Source of the DNA: Acephala macrosclerotiorum
Taxonomy: Eukaryota; Ascomycota; Leotiomycetes; Helotiales; Mollisiaceae
Length of the DNA: 64,000 bases
Direction: 5' to 3'
Assembly: GCA_014904845.1 (NCBI GenBank)
Contig: MU119464.1
Location: forward strand, 1-64,000
Part shown: piece after piece, positions 62,519 through 64,000 of the stretch
Layout of the letters: every line of letters starts with the position of its first letter
How positions within the stretch are numbered: the stretch's first letter is position 1
The notes under the pieces: model-generated
Databases searched by the model: none
What the model was told of the DNA's origin: nothing
The model's input: the letters and a program-made list of their open reading frames with translations, nothing else
Made by a program: the position numbers and the translations under genes

Positions 62519-63413
62519 TGTGATTGTCATAATTCTTGGATGGGTCTGCTTTTAGCGGCATTGAATAAGGTGCTTTGGCGTTGGTTCAAGTCTGGACCGT
62601 TCAAGTACACGCGGTTGTTTGGGACGGGACTCGTTCTTTCTTTCTCACAAGAGTTCTTTTCCATGATACCCAGATGCTTTAACGGGCTGGAGTTAAAAGG
62701 AGCTGAAGATTTGATTTATATGTGATGTTGGTTTTGAATATAGTCCACTCAGTCGTCAGTTTTGGTGTTCGTTGTCTGCTTTTAGTCTAAAACTTATGAC
62801 AAGATAGATGTTCAAGAATGTAAAATCTTGCATTTTGGCGAGTCTCTGCTTCAAATATTGCTAGAGTTGCTGTTTATCAGATCGGTTTCACTTACGCCAA
62901 TAAATGACACTTCGACAACCAGAAAATCGGATTGCACGTCATAGAATCTCTTCAGAGCTGCACAGCAATCCTATCCTGCGTCACGACAGAAATTATCCTG
63001 GGATTGGAAATCGCCATTCACACCAGCCTCTGAGACAAGCTTTCCGAGTCGGCGATTACATCCGCTCCCGAGAGACATCCCCGCGCACATGGAACTTCGA
63101 CGCATTCTCTTCAAAGTTCTATAGGATTTTGCATTTGCTTGTTTCTGAGGTCCCCGATGTCTGTGGTAAGTGCTCGATATGATCTCGATAGAGAGTCCGG
63201 CATTGACTACCGTGTGGAGAAATTCAAATGTTCCCGTGTGGCGTTACTTGAGGCGAGCTGGATGTCAGGGAGTATATACAGCAAGTGCATCACTTCCATC
63301 CTTCTGCTATTCGTCTCAACATCAAAACAGTACTTCAAAATCCAGTCCTCAAAATCCCCTACAAATATCCAGCCCAATTCCCAAAACCGCCAACGCGGAC
63401 GTAAATCTTCACT
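62519..63413. other. Intergenic, no feature supported
   Basis: 3' flank of the J-domain gene and about 800 bp without recognised coding or RNA features. Confidence 0.5.
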
Positions 63414-63674
63414 ATGACCGCCTCACCCCAACCAACAATCCACACCATCGAACCCACCACCGGCACCTGGCAATACATCGTCGCCTGTTCCACCACCCAC
63501 CACGCTGCCATCATCGACTCAGTTCTTGACTACACCCCAGCCACCCAAACGCTCTCCTCTACCACTACCAATTTCCTCCTCTCCCTCGTTAAAGACCATA
63601 ACTACATCGTCGATTACATCCTCGAAACACACGCATACCATCTTTGCAATCCTGAGAAGATAGGTTCCAACTGA
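63414..63674 (+). pseudogene. Metallo-beta-lactamase-fold hydrolase, N-terminal fragment
   Basis: 86 residues from the ATG at 63414 resemble the start of an ETHE1/glyoxalase II-type MBL-fold protein (sulfur dioxygenase or hydrolase group). It contains IHTIEPTTGTWQYIVA, HAAIIDSVLDYTPATQTLSS and SLVKDHNYIVDYILETHAYH. Relatives continue with T-H-A-H-A-D-H, which binds the two metals; here two of the five residues after the first His are missing and the sequence reads THAYHL, then ten unrelated residues and a stop. The remaining domain is not recognisable in the 330 bases downstream. The fragment cannot be an active enzyme; the metal site has been lost by a small deletion and the frame truncated. 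A rescue by splicing to sequence beyond the window seems unlikely. Confidence 0.7.
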
Positions 63675-64000
63675 TCTCGCAAACGCGAGTCCATTCTATC
63701 TCTAGCACAGCTAATGATTCCGTGAATCGAATTGCCAGTCTAAATCATTGAAGGTGCTCCTGGGCTCGTCATGTCCATGACAGTTACTGTGGTGTCCGAC
63801 AGTGTCGTGAGACTTTCTTGTGGAATTTTGAGTACGGTAGTGAAGGCGTGGCTCCTGCGGAGGTCGTGGCCTTTCTCTGCCAGGCCGTGCGTCAGGTCCT
63901 TGACTCTGTGTTCCTGCTCCGTCTCCCTTCTATTTTCCACTTGCTAGCAATATACCTGGTGGACTTTGCTTGATCTAAGTTGGCGGTTTTGGGCACATAA
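63675..64000. other. Window end, no supported feature
   Basis: A 66-codon minus-strand frame (63740-63940) is open but unrecognised. It could belong to a gene extending past the window; no evidence either way. Confidence 0.4.

Noticed and set aside
1..64000. tRNA, rRNA or snRNA genes
   Set aside because: Scanned for A/B-box pairs and obvious rRNA cores; none convincing. A covariance-model search would be decisive.

Overview
The window is nuclear DNA of a filamentous ascomycete (Pezizomycotina). Introns are short (about 45-60 nt), with GTANGT-type donors and CTAAC/CTGAC branch sites. Genes are dense and lie on both strands. The protein set is typical of moulds: a HET-domain gene, a GH125 mannosidase, a Dal5-type MFS carrier and a fungal C2H2 zinc-finger protein. 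A sharply bounded AT-rich block resembles DNA mutated by repeat-induced point mutation (RIP). Leotiomycetes is my guess from the overall flavour, not a demonstrated placement. Protein functions come from recognising family motifs by eye; no search was run. Exon boundaries were worked out by hand from splice signals, reading-frame continuity and family alignment.

Layout. 1-2500 is an almost gene-free AT-rich block that ends abruptly inside the 5' part of a zinc-finger gene (2503-4089). After a long non-coding stretch come an FNIP/Lst4-like gene (7537-11157), a GNAT acetyltransferase (11941-12835) and an MFS transporter (13156-15097, minus). A decayed histidine-phosphatase gene lies at about 16384-17007. 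Then follow sec1 (18430-20827, minus), a G-patch gene and a short-chain dehydrogenase that diverge from one promoter (21614-23795), and a membrane-anchored nucleotidyltransferase-fold protein (24252-25193). An accessory island at 25.2-29.2 kb holds a degenerate ~165-bp tandem array, a 17-bp minisatellite, an unrecognised two-exon gene and a cluster of TGTCTG motifs. A VAMP7-like R-SNARE and suv3 diverge at 30-34 kb. A HET gene (35885-38020) is followed by a pseudogene scar: a GH94 phosphorylase remnant abutting an alpha/beta-hydrolase remnant (38515-40524).

From 41 to 62.5 kb the region is mostly housekeeping: GH125 mannosidase, the DNA polymerase delta third subunit and rad18 sharing a 214-bp divergent promoter, the ESCRT-III gene chm7, trs85, cca1, tti2, fig4 and a J-domain gene. 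Between tti2 and fig4 are two decayed loci. The right end carries a truncated metallo-beta-lactamase-fold gene.

How the genes relate. Five genes act in membrane traffic or endolysosome function (sec1, VAMP7-like SNARE, chm7, trs85, fig4). FNIP/Lst4 and Tti2 both feed TOR signalling or TOR-kinase assembly. The polymerase delta subunit and Rad18 both act on PCNA during damage tolerance. I see no clear novel multi-gene system. The most unusual parts are the repeat island with its orphan gene, the pseudogene scar, and the recurrence of CpA-to-TpA-compatible lesions in otherwise unrelated dead genes.
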